DNA from: Gracilariopsis chorda
Taxonomy: Eukaryota; Rhodophyta; Florideophyceae; Gracilariales; Gracilariaceae
Assembly: GCA_003194525.1 (NCBI GenBank)
Contig: NBIV01000104.1
Coordinates: 186,001 to 250,000 of the forward strand
Direction of reading: 5' to 3'
Length of the DNA: 64,000 nt
The notes under the pieces were generated by a model, which saw only the letters and a program-made list of their open reading frames with translations, was not told the DNA's origin and made no database searches. The translations under genes were made by a program, and so were the position numbers. Of this stretch, positions 1-8,565 are shown piece by piece. Numbering within the stretch: the first letter of the stretch is position 1; each line of letters starts with the position of its first letter.

Positions 1-3000
1 GAGGACCAAGCATCTCGGCAACTGAAGGCGTTGCGATGGATTTCTTTTTCCCAGTCTTCTGTCCAGTCAGTTTTGTTTCGTCTGCTACCATGTCCAACAA
101 CTTATCAAGAGCAGACCATACGTCCTGTAATCCTTTCGACATTGACCGACGATATGCACCCTTCCCCGTGACAGCCCCCTCCACCTTCAAATTCTCATCC
201 GTACGGTGATTCATTACCTCTTGTTTCGTCATTTGGTCTTCATGCTTCAACAATGTGGACATTGACTTAACGACACGAAGAAGTGTCGTATCACATGCCG
301 TTGACCCTAACGAGAAATCGGAGAGAACTTGTTTTTTTCTCAATCCACCCTTTTCTTCTGTACAAGTCTCCAAGTCCCTAATCGCCCCAACATACTCCTT
401 TTCGATTTCTTCACCTGCTTGTTTGGCAATCGCAACTAGGGATGACATCAGCACCTTTCGATTTTCAAGAAGTTGACCGAGCTGACCAATAGAGCGGCTT
501 GTTCGATCATGGGTCCGGTCTACGCAAGAGGATCGCAGCAAAACCTTCGTGAGAGCGATTAGTTCGGATTCCTTCAATCGTGGCACTCTATACTGTGGTG
601 GAATGAGAACTTCTTCCTCTTTGTTATTCTTCTTCTTGTCTTTGTCTTTATCTCTGTCACTGGGATTGTCACGTCCAGACGGCACGGGCAAACGGCCCTG
701 TCCACGAGAACGCATGATAAGCTCTTCAAAACTATCAACCTCTTCTTCGTCTTCTTCGACAAGCATCGGGAAAACCTCGTCCTCGTCAATATCAAACATT
801 AGGAGGCGCACGGGATCTGAGATTCCCGACTGTTCCAGCAAGACCGGTGCAGCTCTTCGACCTCGTCTTCCTTTCGGATGGCCGCTGTCTGTAGACTTGA
901 CAGGAGGGATTGCATGACATATGGAACTTATCAGATTCATGAGTTGGTCCATGTGGAAATCACTTCTCTTAAACAGAGTCGTGTGCATCAAAGACATTAA
1001 GGTTGACAAGCTCGCTCGAGCTTGCGTGACTCCCAAACCGTTCAAAGAATTGGGACTTTTAAAGTCTTCTTCAGATTTGGGAAGACCCAGCAAAAACTCA
1101 GAAACAATTACATCATTCCTGCATATCAAAGACATTATTTCCAAACCCCTTCGCACAGCTGTTCCATGCCTCTTTGTGTACTCAATGTCTCTCACTTGGG
1201 CGGGAAGGGATGAATCTGCCTTAGGACTGCCGATATCATTGCTCGTCACCAGCCTGATAAGCTCCTCCAATACTAGTTTCCTGGTAATGGTTGTCTTGCA
1301 GGCATACAACAGAACTTGGTAGATCTGTTGCCTCCCAAACTCTGGATGGCGCATCCAAAGAAGGTTCACGAGAGAAGCAATACCATTCACGTCAAGGAAT
1401 GGTTCTGGTTCATTTTCAGAGTCCTGTAGGTCTCTTATCCAACCGCTATCCGTCTTCTTCCACTGCATTGTCGGAACGAGATTCCTTCGACCTCGTTCCC
1501 GGCGTCCACCTGAGCCGCTGCGTAGTATACCAGGAGCCCTCCTTTCAATTCCAAGTGATGCTATGTCTTGGCCATTGACGCGCCATGACATTCTGTTGTT
1601 CATTTCTCGCTCCCTAAGTATTCGTGCTTCTGCAGCAACGTTCGGTGGAAGTGACTGAATGAACTCTTCTCCAGAAGTCAGCAATACTTCCTCTCTCAAC
1701 TCGTTAGGCAGCGTGGCTAAGAATGTCGCGTTATCCATTTCCGCGGGAGCGATTTGGGCATTCTGGCGATCTCCACTGTCATTGTTGTTATTCCCTGTCG
1801 TGTTTCGAGCTTCTTGACGCGATTGAAAATCTGCTTCCATTTCTAGAACTTCTGCCCTTAAAGCTGGTGGAAGAGCAACGAGGAAGTCACGATTTATGTT
1901 TGTAGCTCCGGTTGATGACTGACCAGATTGAGCGTTAGTATTGGTACGAATACTGTCGTAGTATTGTGTCAGAACCTCCGTTCGTATGTCCTCTGGCAAG
2001 GCCGCCAAGAATGCGGGATCAATGCCCGTACTTTCAGTGGCTGCCGCCACAACATCTGGGTTGACATTTGCAGGTGCATGTAGCGAGATCCCTGCGGCAG
2101 CGGCACGCTGAGCTGCAACTTCGGATATATTGTTCGCAGGACCATCTACGCCTTCGCTGTGATTCTCCGGTTCCCTACTGCCATCAGAGGGCTGAACACT
2201 ACCGTCAGCAGATAGAGGGTTAACAGGAGGAACGCTTTCGCTCGGAAGACGTGTGGGGTCAGTTTCTCGCCGCTCTTCTTCTCGACTTGGTAATGAGCCC
2301 GCATTTCGTCTTTGAGAAACCTCGATAGAATCCATGACCAGGTCAGGGCGACTGATCTCTTCTTGAGCATTCCCTAGACCAGGGGCAGAGCGTGCAACAG
2401 CCTGCTGCAAACCAACGCCAGACTCATCGTGTTCTTCTCGCCCTGCTGGAGCCTGAGAAGCGTCATTTGCAGACGGCACAGCTTCAACATGTTCGTTGGC
2501 ATTGATGTTTATCCCTGTTTCGTCGTCATCGCGAATCTCAACCTTTCGTTCTTCCTTCGAGTGTGAGGAGTTCGCTGCATCCTCTCCCGTCTTCGAGCCT
2601 TCCGCTTCTTTCCTCTCCATTTTCTTCTTGAACTGCTCAACAGTTTTCTCTGCCTTCCGGACAAGCTCATCAACAGAGCGTATTTCCGATAGCATGTAAC
2701 TAACGTCATTGGTAACTTGTTCCGCAATCGCTTCAACACTGCTGTGGGTCTCGGGAATGATCATTGGTTTTCCGTCATAGTCCTTTGGAGCGCGCCGCCA
2801 CGGTGAGATGGTATCGAACATCGCGTGGAGAATGTCGCCGCCTTCAGCAGCTGGGTGGTAAGTCCATCGACGCAGTAACGCTGCAGGGATCCTGTCTCTT
2901 TCTCTGTCCCTATGTGCAAATCTGTCCATGTGACGATTGCGGGAAAAAAAACCAACTGGGGTTGCGGACATAAATGGCTGAGAAGCAGATGAAGTTAATT

Positions 3001-3718
3001 CGCCAAGGTTAGGGGGTAAATCTCGCTGTTGTTGTGTGTACTGAGTTAGGGATCCATCATCCTGCAAGCTCTCTTCAGAAGCTACAGATTGGAGTCTTGC
3101 GATGGAACGTAACACACTGGACGATGTTCGCCCGTCAACCACGTCATTCGCGCGGTTGGATGCAATCTCTTCTATTTCTGCCGGGTGTTGATGCGAAGCA
3201 GGCTGTCGCCGCAAGGAAGGATGAATAACAACATGTTCAGAACGCCGAAAATGGGATCGTGTCTGCCACGGATGTTCCCGGAAACGTGAAAGCAGAATTC
3301 TAAGAGGTTCGTCCGAGTGATTATCGGGATCCATGCGTTCGAAATGTATGCTCCGCGGAAGCTGATTCATAGAACCGGATCGAACAAGTCCTTGCGCTGT
3401 GCCTCGCAACATGTCTCGTAAGGCGGCATCGTCAGCGAAACCGAAACTCGGGTTGAGGTCTGCAACAACATGGTCAATTCTGTGCTCGCGTCCGAAGAGG
3501 CGAAAATTATGCACTACATCTTCCATCGGGTCGTCATATTCATAGTCTTGTTCGTCATCCTCTTCGTCCATATCATCGTCGTCGTCTTCGTCGTTGTCGT
3601 CGTCGTAATCATCAGGCGAACCGACTTGTCCGAGATCATAGTCGAAACCACCTTCATGGTCAGAACCAACAGAACCTTCTTCCATCCCTGAGGAAGAAGA
3701 TGACGATGAGCTGTCCAT
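1..3718 (-). CDS. HUWE1/UPL1-type HECT E3 ubiquitin ligase, partial (C-terminus beyond window)
   Basis: One uninterrupted minus-strand frame of 1239 codons runs from ATG 3718 to the left edge; I read every codon class for stops through most of it and found none. It begins with a Ser run and a strongly acidic stretch (residues about 10-65). Residues about 565-700 hold repeated ubiquitin-binding motifs of the DUF4414/UBM type: DPAFLAALPEDIRTEVL, then FLVALPPALRAEVLEM, FLATLPNELREEVL and FIQSLPPNVAAEAR. Downstream come the conserved GIASLVNLLW and LLYACKTTITRKLVLEELI blocks and, near the edge, a VWSALDKLLDMV segment, all in the order seen in HUWE1/Tom1/UPL1. The catalytic HECT domain would lie left of position 1. 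The family transfers ubiquitin through a HECT cysteine. Odd: no N-terminal DUF908/DUF913/UBA half is visible upstream, and an in-frame TAA lies at 3737-3739. The ATG may be the true start, or an intron acceptor may lie near 3709. Confidence 0.92.
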   Translation of the reverse strand, partial: MDSSSSSSSSGMEEGSVGSDHEGGFDYDLGQVGSPDDYDDDNDEDDDDDMDEEDDEQDYEYDDPMEDVVHNFRLFGREHRIDHVVADLNPSFGFADDAALRDMLRGTAQGLVRSGSMNQLPRSIHFERMDPDNHSDEPLRILLSRFREHPWQTRSHFRRSEHVVIHPSLRRQPASHQHPAEIEEIASNRANDVVDGRTSSSVLRSIARLQSVASEESLQDDGSLTQYTQQQRDLPPNLGELTSSASQPFMSATPVGFFSRNRHMDRFAHRDRERDRIPAALLRRWTYHPAAEGGDILHAMFDTISPWRRAPKDYDGKPMIIPETHSSVEAIAEQVTNDVSYMLSEIRSVDELVRKAEKTVEQFKKKMERKEAEGSKTGEDAANSSHSKEERKVEIRDDDETGININANEHVEAVPSANDASQAPAGREEHDESGVGLQQAVARSAPGLGNAQEEISRPDLVMDSIEVSQRRNAGSLPSREEERRETDPTRLPSESVPPVNPLSADGSVQPSDGSREPENHSEGVDGPANNISEVAAQRAAAAGISLHAPANVNPDVVAAATESTGIDPAFLAALPEDIRTEVLTQYYDSIRTNTNAQSGQSSTGATNINRDFLVALPPALRAEVLEMEADFQSRQEARNTTGNNNNDSGDRQNAQIAPAEMDNATFLATLPNELREEVLLTSGEEFIQSLPPNVAAEARILREREMNNRMSWRVNGQDIASLGIERRAPGILRSGSGGRRERGRRNLVPTMQWKKTDSGWIRDLQDSENEPEPFLDVNGIASLVNLLWMRHPEFGRQQIYQVLLYACKTTITRKLVLEELIRLVTSNDIGSPKADSSLPAQVRDIEYTKRHGTAVRRGLEIMSLICRNDVIVSEFLLGLPKSEEDFKSPNSLNGLGVTQARASLSTLMSLMHTTLFKRSDFHMDQLMNLISSICHAIPPVKSTDSGHPKGRRGRRAAPVLLEQSGISDPVRLLMFDIDEDEVFPMLVEEDEEEVDSFEELIMRSRGQGRLPVPSGRDNPSDRDKDKDKKKNNKEEEVLIPPQYRVPRLKESELIALTKVLLRSSCVDRTHDRTSRSIGQLGQLLENRKVLMSSLVAIAKQAGEEIEKEYVGAIRDLETCTEEKGGLRKKQVLSDFSLGSTACDTTLLRVVKSMSTLLKHEDQMTKQEVMNHRTDENLKVEGAVTGKGAYRRSMSKGLQDVWSALDKLLDMVADETKLTGQKTGKKKSIATPSVAEMLGP

Positions 3719-4389
3719 AGGGGTGTTAGTGAAGTGTTACAGGGGAAGGGTCGTATATGCAATGTCCCCTTCTTGAAACAGGCCTGGGCGAGTTAGGAGT
3801 CGCGGTCGTGAAACGAAACAAGACACGGTGGCGAGCAGTATAAGGGCTGTTTCGTTTCGACGCTGATGTTGGAGGTGTGCTGCGGCACTTTCGGAACACA
3901 ATGTGAAGAGGTGGAGGGTGTGCGCGCGACTCGATCCGCATGAGCGCAGCTGGTCAGAACCGGCGGAACTTCCAGGGTGCCTCGGACATCCCACATGCCA
4001 CAGATCATCACGCTGTGAAAAGGGCAGTGAGCGTCAGGCAGGCAGGCTTCTCGAGGCGTTATGGAGACCTGGACAACGCTTAAACGTATGACACGGGCCA
4101 GTGGGGTCTGGAAATTGAGTCTTCCCGTTTTACAATCCACGTCCACGAACAAAACGGCAACTTCGCTTCTCAAAAGCAGCTACGTGTACCGGCGGACAGC
4201 CACCGCCGAAAGCCCCTGAAACCGGCGTTATCTCGAGTGGAGGCCTGCCGCGTAGCAATCGATTGCCAACCGTATTACTTCACCCTTTTTGACATCACGG
4301 TTGCGCTTCACTGCTGCTGATCACCAAGACCCGACACTGCTCATTCATTCTCATTCGCAGCAAGGTTTAGGCTTCGGTTCATAGGCGTT
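3719..4389. promoter_or_regulatory. Divergent intergenic region between the E3 ligase and the Tim13-like gene
   Basis: These 671 bp separate two divergent start codons and must hold both promoters if the starts are right. I see no reading frame with recognisable similarity on either strand and no clear TATA element. It is the place where a missing N-terminal exon of the E3 ligase would be expected, but none of the frames here resembles that protein. Confidence 0.4.
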
Positions 4390-4713
4390 ATGTCTGCAGG
4401 AAACATGGACGTTACCGAAATGATGGCTCGTGTGGAAGCACAAGTCAAGGCTCAGATGGGCGAAGTCTTTCGGGAGCAAGTTACTGATAAGTGCTTCAAC
4501 GTTTGTGCAGATGTTTCTCGCAAGCAAATGTCGAGTCGAGAAACTGACTGCGTTGAAAAGTATGTTAATCCCTGAGCACTCGAATCCCACTGACATCTCT
4601 AACAGCCTATCACGCACTCCTGTCTTCTGCTGTGCAGGTGCCTTTTCCGCTTCATTGACGCCATGAACGTTGTCACCGAGGCCCTGGCAAGTCGTTCCAA
4701 CCGCGGATTTTGA
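4390..4713 (+). CDS. TIM13: Mitochondrial small Tim chaperone, Tim13-like, two exons
   Basis: Exon 1 is 4390-4559 and exon 2 is 4638-4713, giving 81 residues. The 78 bp intron starts GTATGT and ends TGTGCAG. Splicing joins codons across the lysine before the second cysteine motif and restores the twin CX3C signature, CFNVC in exon 1 and CVEKC across the junction, with a DKCF context and a C-terminal RFIDAMNVVTEAL helix typical of Tim13. Family members form hexameric chaperones in the mitochondrial intermembrane space that carry hydrophobic precursors to TIM22; the cysteines form two disulfides. Without splicing the frame ends four codons into the intron and loses the second motif, so the intron is needed for function. 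It is divergent from the E3 ligase. Tim8 or Tim9 is a less likely alternative. Confidence 0.88.
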
Positions 4714-5670
4714 ATACACCGAGAGGTGCCTGCGGAATGGAAACAGGCATTACTTCGATCCAGCCCCGTGAAACGCCTGTCTGGCGAGAGCCTTGACCGT
4801 GTCATCGCATTAACTACATTAGCGGATCTTTCCAAAACTTATCGTTTGTAAGACTTAAATCAGAAGCATTCCTTACCCTCAAAGCTCAGTTATTTTGTAC
4901 TGCAACATCACAAGGGCATGTTGCATCGACCACGCATAATTTGTTTCCTCTCTGTTTTTCCCCACCAGTTGGATGAGCTCAGTACGCACCGCATATTCTT
5001 AAAAGCGCATTTCGTTTCGAAAAGAGTGCTGTTTACCCTCCGTCATAGATTTCCGGGTTTGTATTGCTCGAATCCCAAGCTGCTTTGTAACTATGATCCG
5101 GAACAACTGTGTTTGTTGCATCTGCAAAATATATTACAAGGACCCGGGTACTAAGTTTACTTTCGGCGTTAAGCATATGCTTTTTGTTGCTTGAACTCTC
5201 ACAGAACTTCCACCACCACCATCAACAACAACAACAAAGTAGAGAGACAGTTATGCCATCCCAAAGATGATTTTCTGTTCTTATTCAGTTGGGTCACTCT
5301 TATATCCTGGGGGTCAACACACCTGACTAGAGCGGAAAGAGGTGAGGTCCAAAGTCTGCCAACGGGGCTCAGTGAAAAAACGGGCATCTTGCAGTTTACT
5401 ACTGAACTATGGACAAAATCTTAGGGACTCAAGAAGTGTTAACATCTGAAATGGACAAAAGTCACTCTTGCGCTTTCCCCTGTTGCCTCACTACGACACC
5501 ACGATCGTCCACTATCTGATTGGGCCCACCCTAAAGACATTGTAGATCTCAAGGCAAAGACTATCGGAGAACGACAAAGTGCGTCAAAGTGTGTATTTAC
5601 GCAAGGCGAGGGACTATGAAAAGAGGATGTTGATGGCACTTCCACAGGCGACAAGTTACTCGATTGAAAA
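4714..5670. other. Intergenic stretch, no gene seen
   Basis: Frames here are short and show no domain. The stretch should contain the 3' ends of the convergent Tim13-like and PRA1 genes. A short (CAA)n-like run sits near 5219-5238. Confidence 0.5.
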
Positions 5671-6279
5671 TTAGACAGTAGCAGGGGTGTAGGCAGTTTC
5701 AAAGTCGGCTTCACCCGGAGGTCTGCGCACAGCTGCGTGAGTGAGGGAAATGATACCAACGACGGCAACAAGTACAGTGAATGTAGCACCGGCACCAGTA
5801 AGCCACAGCATGACGAGCGAAAAAACGGTGATGACGGCAGCCTTAATGTTGTTGTCGACCGTGATGCCACCGTACACAAGCGGCTCGGGGTTGAGGAAGT
5901 AAAGATAAAAGTACGCCAGTGCGATGAATATACCGCCCAGGAAGGCGAGTGGGGAGGTGAGGATGGTCAGGGCAGAGATGACAAGCAAAATGACAAGATA
6001 GTTGAACGCATAATACTCGCCATTCTCACGCACGCGGTCGAAAAGCTCATTGAACTCGGGTTTGCACATTTGCGAGGTGTTCATGAACTCGGACCAGGGA
6101 CGGGAGCGGGACCACACATCGCCCAAGCGATCTTTGAGCGAGTCGAGAGACGGCATGAGGCCGGCGACTCGCGAAAGCGTGCCGATAGCACTTGGGGCGG
6201 AGGCGGACGTGGTGGCGGCGTTTTCGGCGGGCGCCGGTGGGACCTCGGATGTGGTTTTGAGCTCGGTAAAAGTAGCCAT
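5671..6279 (-). CDS. PRA1 family (prenylated Rab acceptor) membrane protein
   Basis: A 202-residue protein with an Ala/Pro/Thr-rich N-terminus, then the PRA1 signature block SRPWSEFMNTSQMCKPEF (about residues 58-75), a NYLVILLVISALTIL hydrophobic pair around residues 93-130 ending at YLYFLNPEPLVYGG, a short polar DNNIK linker, and a second hydrophobic pair (about 146-182) closing with an acidic tail. This four-segment hairpin layout and length match plant and animal PRA1/Yip3 proteins, which bind prenylated Rab GTPases on ER and Golgi membranes. No intron is evident. Its 3' end faces the Tim13-like gene. The PRA1 assignment is firm; the subfamily is not resolved. Confidence 0.94.
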   Translation of the reverse strand: MATFTELKTTSEVPPAPAENAATTSASAPSAIGTLSRVAGLMPSLDSLKDRLGDVWSRSRPWSEFMNTSQMCKPEFNELFDRVRENGEYYAFNYLVILLVISALTILTSPLAFLGGIFIALAYFYLYFLNPEPLVYGGITVDNNIKAAVITVFSLVMLWLTGAGATFTVLVAVVGIISLTHAAVRRPPGEADFETAYTPATV

Positions 6280-7587
6280 CTCGTTTAAAGGAGTTCAAAG
6301 TTTTGGCGGAAGATAGACGATAGGTTTGACGGCAACTGGACAGGGAGGAACAGGAGTGTCGGGGGTGGTGGCAACGAAGAAGCGTTCAGCGGCACAGCGT
6401 TGCGTGTGCTTTCTCGAATTGGCAACTGTCGACTTGCTTTGGTCGTGGCAGAAAGCGATCGATTCTGACACTCGCCAGCGCTACAAATTACTTCCTTGGC
6501 GTTGCATTTAATTGCTGACTGACAACGATGGATGTGTGGCAGCCGGTGGGCCACCCACTGCGCGACGGCTGACTTTCAATGGAAGCAGACTTACCGCTGC
6601 TGAGAAAACTGACGAAGTGCCACGTCATACTGTAAAGTGTCAACAACAACGACGTCATTCGCTGGCGCCATGTGGCCAACGATGTGCGTGGCTACGCATG
6701 TGGGCAATCCACAGCCCCTTCCTTCGTATCATATCTACTAAAGGGACCGTTGTACTGTAGCTAAAGGGTTAGATTACTACCGCTAACCGACGGTACCGGA
6801 GGTGAAGCAAAGCGCAGAACTTTCTCTTGACGGAATGAAACCCAGAGTCAACAAGTGTGCTTCAAGAATGCTTTTCTTGCTTCCAAGCTGCAGTGCCGAC
6901 CAATCGCTGAATGCTAAAGAGTTTTCGTTCAACCGAAATCTACCCAACGTGTGATTCGCTTCTACCAACGGTACCAATGGTATCAAGCTTTGGTAACCAA
7001 AAGGTCAAACGAAACATGTGTCAGCGAAAAACAGCCCTTTTGTACCTTTGGCACATCGAGATACGCTACATCAATCCTGGCGCAGGCCATGTGAACCTTA
7101 GCCCGCATTTTACCATGGCGTCTATGTACAAATACCCTATTCTCATCCATGTGGACCACATAGAATGCATCAATGGAAGCTTGTACTCGGTCTACCCTTC
7201 ATACCATTTCCGAACAAGAAATGTGCGTGTATTCGGTTTTAAGAGGCAACTACATTGTGCTGCGTTACGTGCATAGCACTGAATCTTACATGGCAAGCGA
7301 TACTGAAGCGGGTATACAACTGTGCCTCGATACACTTTCATAGTAGCTTTTTGTTATTATTGATACATCCCAGCAAAGAACGCAAATAAGCATATTCGAG
7401 CCGTCAAGGTAAAGAACGGACGCGGAAGTTCGCCACGGTTAGGTCCAACACCCGTACCAACGGTACGAAGGGTACAGAGAGAGTACATGATTGTCTGGCT
7501 CTTTGATCGCCAAACTCCACCCTCACCCTTGACAAACACGCAAGTTCACAGAGAAAGCAAACCACACATCAGTTAAGGCATTGCACT
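6280..7587. other. Intergenic stretch, no supported gene
   Basis: About 1.3 kb between two minus-strand genes. It includes the PRA1 promoter and the 3' end of the zinc-finger gene. The longest open frame (6911-7276, plus) has no recognisable feature. Several GGTAC or GGTACC-type short palindromes are scattered here (for example near 6790, 6970 and 7460), which I cannot interpret. Confidence 0.4.
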
Positions 7588-8001
7588 CTAACCTGTAAAG
7601 AAACGCCTCCAGCTCTGCCACGGCAGAAATCCACCACACCTAAGAACAAAAAGCACTTGTGAGCACTATGAACAAATAAACCGCGAGAAAGAGAGCAAGG
7701 ACACGTACTTTGGGCATCTCTTGAGAAGGCTTCCCATCTTTACCAGACCACTTCCTCTGCACTTTTCACAAGTGCGTTGACGATAGATGCGCTCGCCAAA
7801 CAAAACTGCCGCCACGAAGAACGGAATGCACAGTGCTACGCTACCTGCAACGATGGACACGTCGGGAGGTAGAGGTTGCAGTGTGTCTGGGGATAACGAT
7901 TCTGGTGCAAGTTGCATACGTGGGCGAGGGCGGCGTGCAGACGACACCGCTTTAGGTGACATTGATGGTGGCTTCACCACCGTCGGGACCAAGAACGCCA
8001 T
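7588..8001 (-). CDS. DnaJ-type zinc-finger membrane protein, possibly plastid-targeted, two exons
   Basis: Exon 1 is 8001-7709 and exon 2 is 7639-7588, giving 114 residues. The 69 bp intron begins GTACGT and ends TTCTTAG. The protein has a basic, Ser/Pro-rich N-terminus that could be a transit peptide, one hydrophobic segment (about residues 48-70, VSIVAGSVALCIPFFVAAVLF), then CEKCRGSG and, across the splice junction, CPKCGG followed by FLPWQSWRRFF. Paired CxxCxGxG/CxxCGG motifs are the DnaJ cysteine-rich zinc-binding type found in small plastid chaperone-like proteins. Without splicing the second cysteine pair is lost, which supports the intron. It is divergent from metH, with 564 bp between starts. 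The partner protein and exact role are unknown. Confidence 0.75.
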
Positions 8002-8565
8002 TGTGAGCTAAGGGATGGGCTTTCTCTGTAGCTTCGGTAAACACTGCCAAGGGCACGCTCATCACCGTAATGATTCGAATAGGCGATTGTGCTCTCACCG
8101 TTGCTTTTAACATGTAATCTTGTACTGTCGATACCTTCGGTACCGGCACCGTTTACCCCTTTACTCCCTGTCCTGGAACGGATGAACACGATCGGTAGGC
8201 ACTGCCCACTGATCCTGTCTACTACGTGTACAGTACGCAGGCAGCACAGTCGGAGGGTTCAGTCGTCTGGCCTTGAAACGTGTAAGTGATTCGCCCGTTT
8301 CACGTGCGGACGTGGAGAGCTGGCGTCGGCTTGGGCCACCAATGGCGTGTCGCCGTTCGTCTTCTGATCCTCGGCAGCCCACCTTGTGCATTCCGCTGGT
8401 GCAACTGCCTGACAGCGGGTGCTCGCGACTCCTTTCTATCGCGCTCCGCCCCAACGAAGACACCTAGTCCGACCTACAACCCTTATCACGTCCTCCTAAG
8501 TCTAGTGCGCCTAGCTTCTCTCTCAATTACTTCCTTCTCTACTATCAGGACTTGTGCAGTCTACC
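8002..8565. promoter_or_regulatory. Divergent intergenic region upstream of metH
   Basis: These 564 bp separate the start codons of the zinc-finger gene (minus) and metH (plus) and must contain both promoters. The last 90 bases before metH are pyrimidine-rich. No gene and no recognisable operator were seen. Confidence 0.4.

Noticed and set aside
4351..4719. 122-codon minus-strand frame
   Set aside because: It is the antisense of the spliced Tim13-like gene, whose twin CX3C motif and splice signals explain the sequence better.
5737..6288. 183-codon plus-strand frame opposite PRA1
   Set aside because: Antisense to a clear PRA1 protein; composition is low-complexity Gly/Asp as expected of a shadow frame.
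6911..7276. 121-codon plus-strand frame
   Set aside because: No domain, no clear promoter context, and composition resembles the surrounding non-coding DNA.
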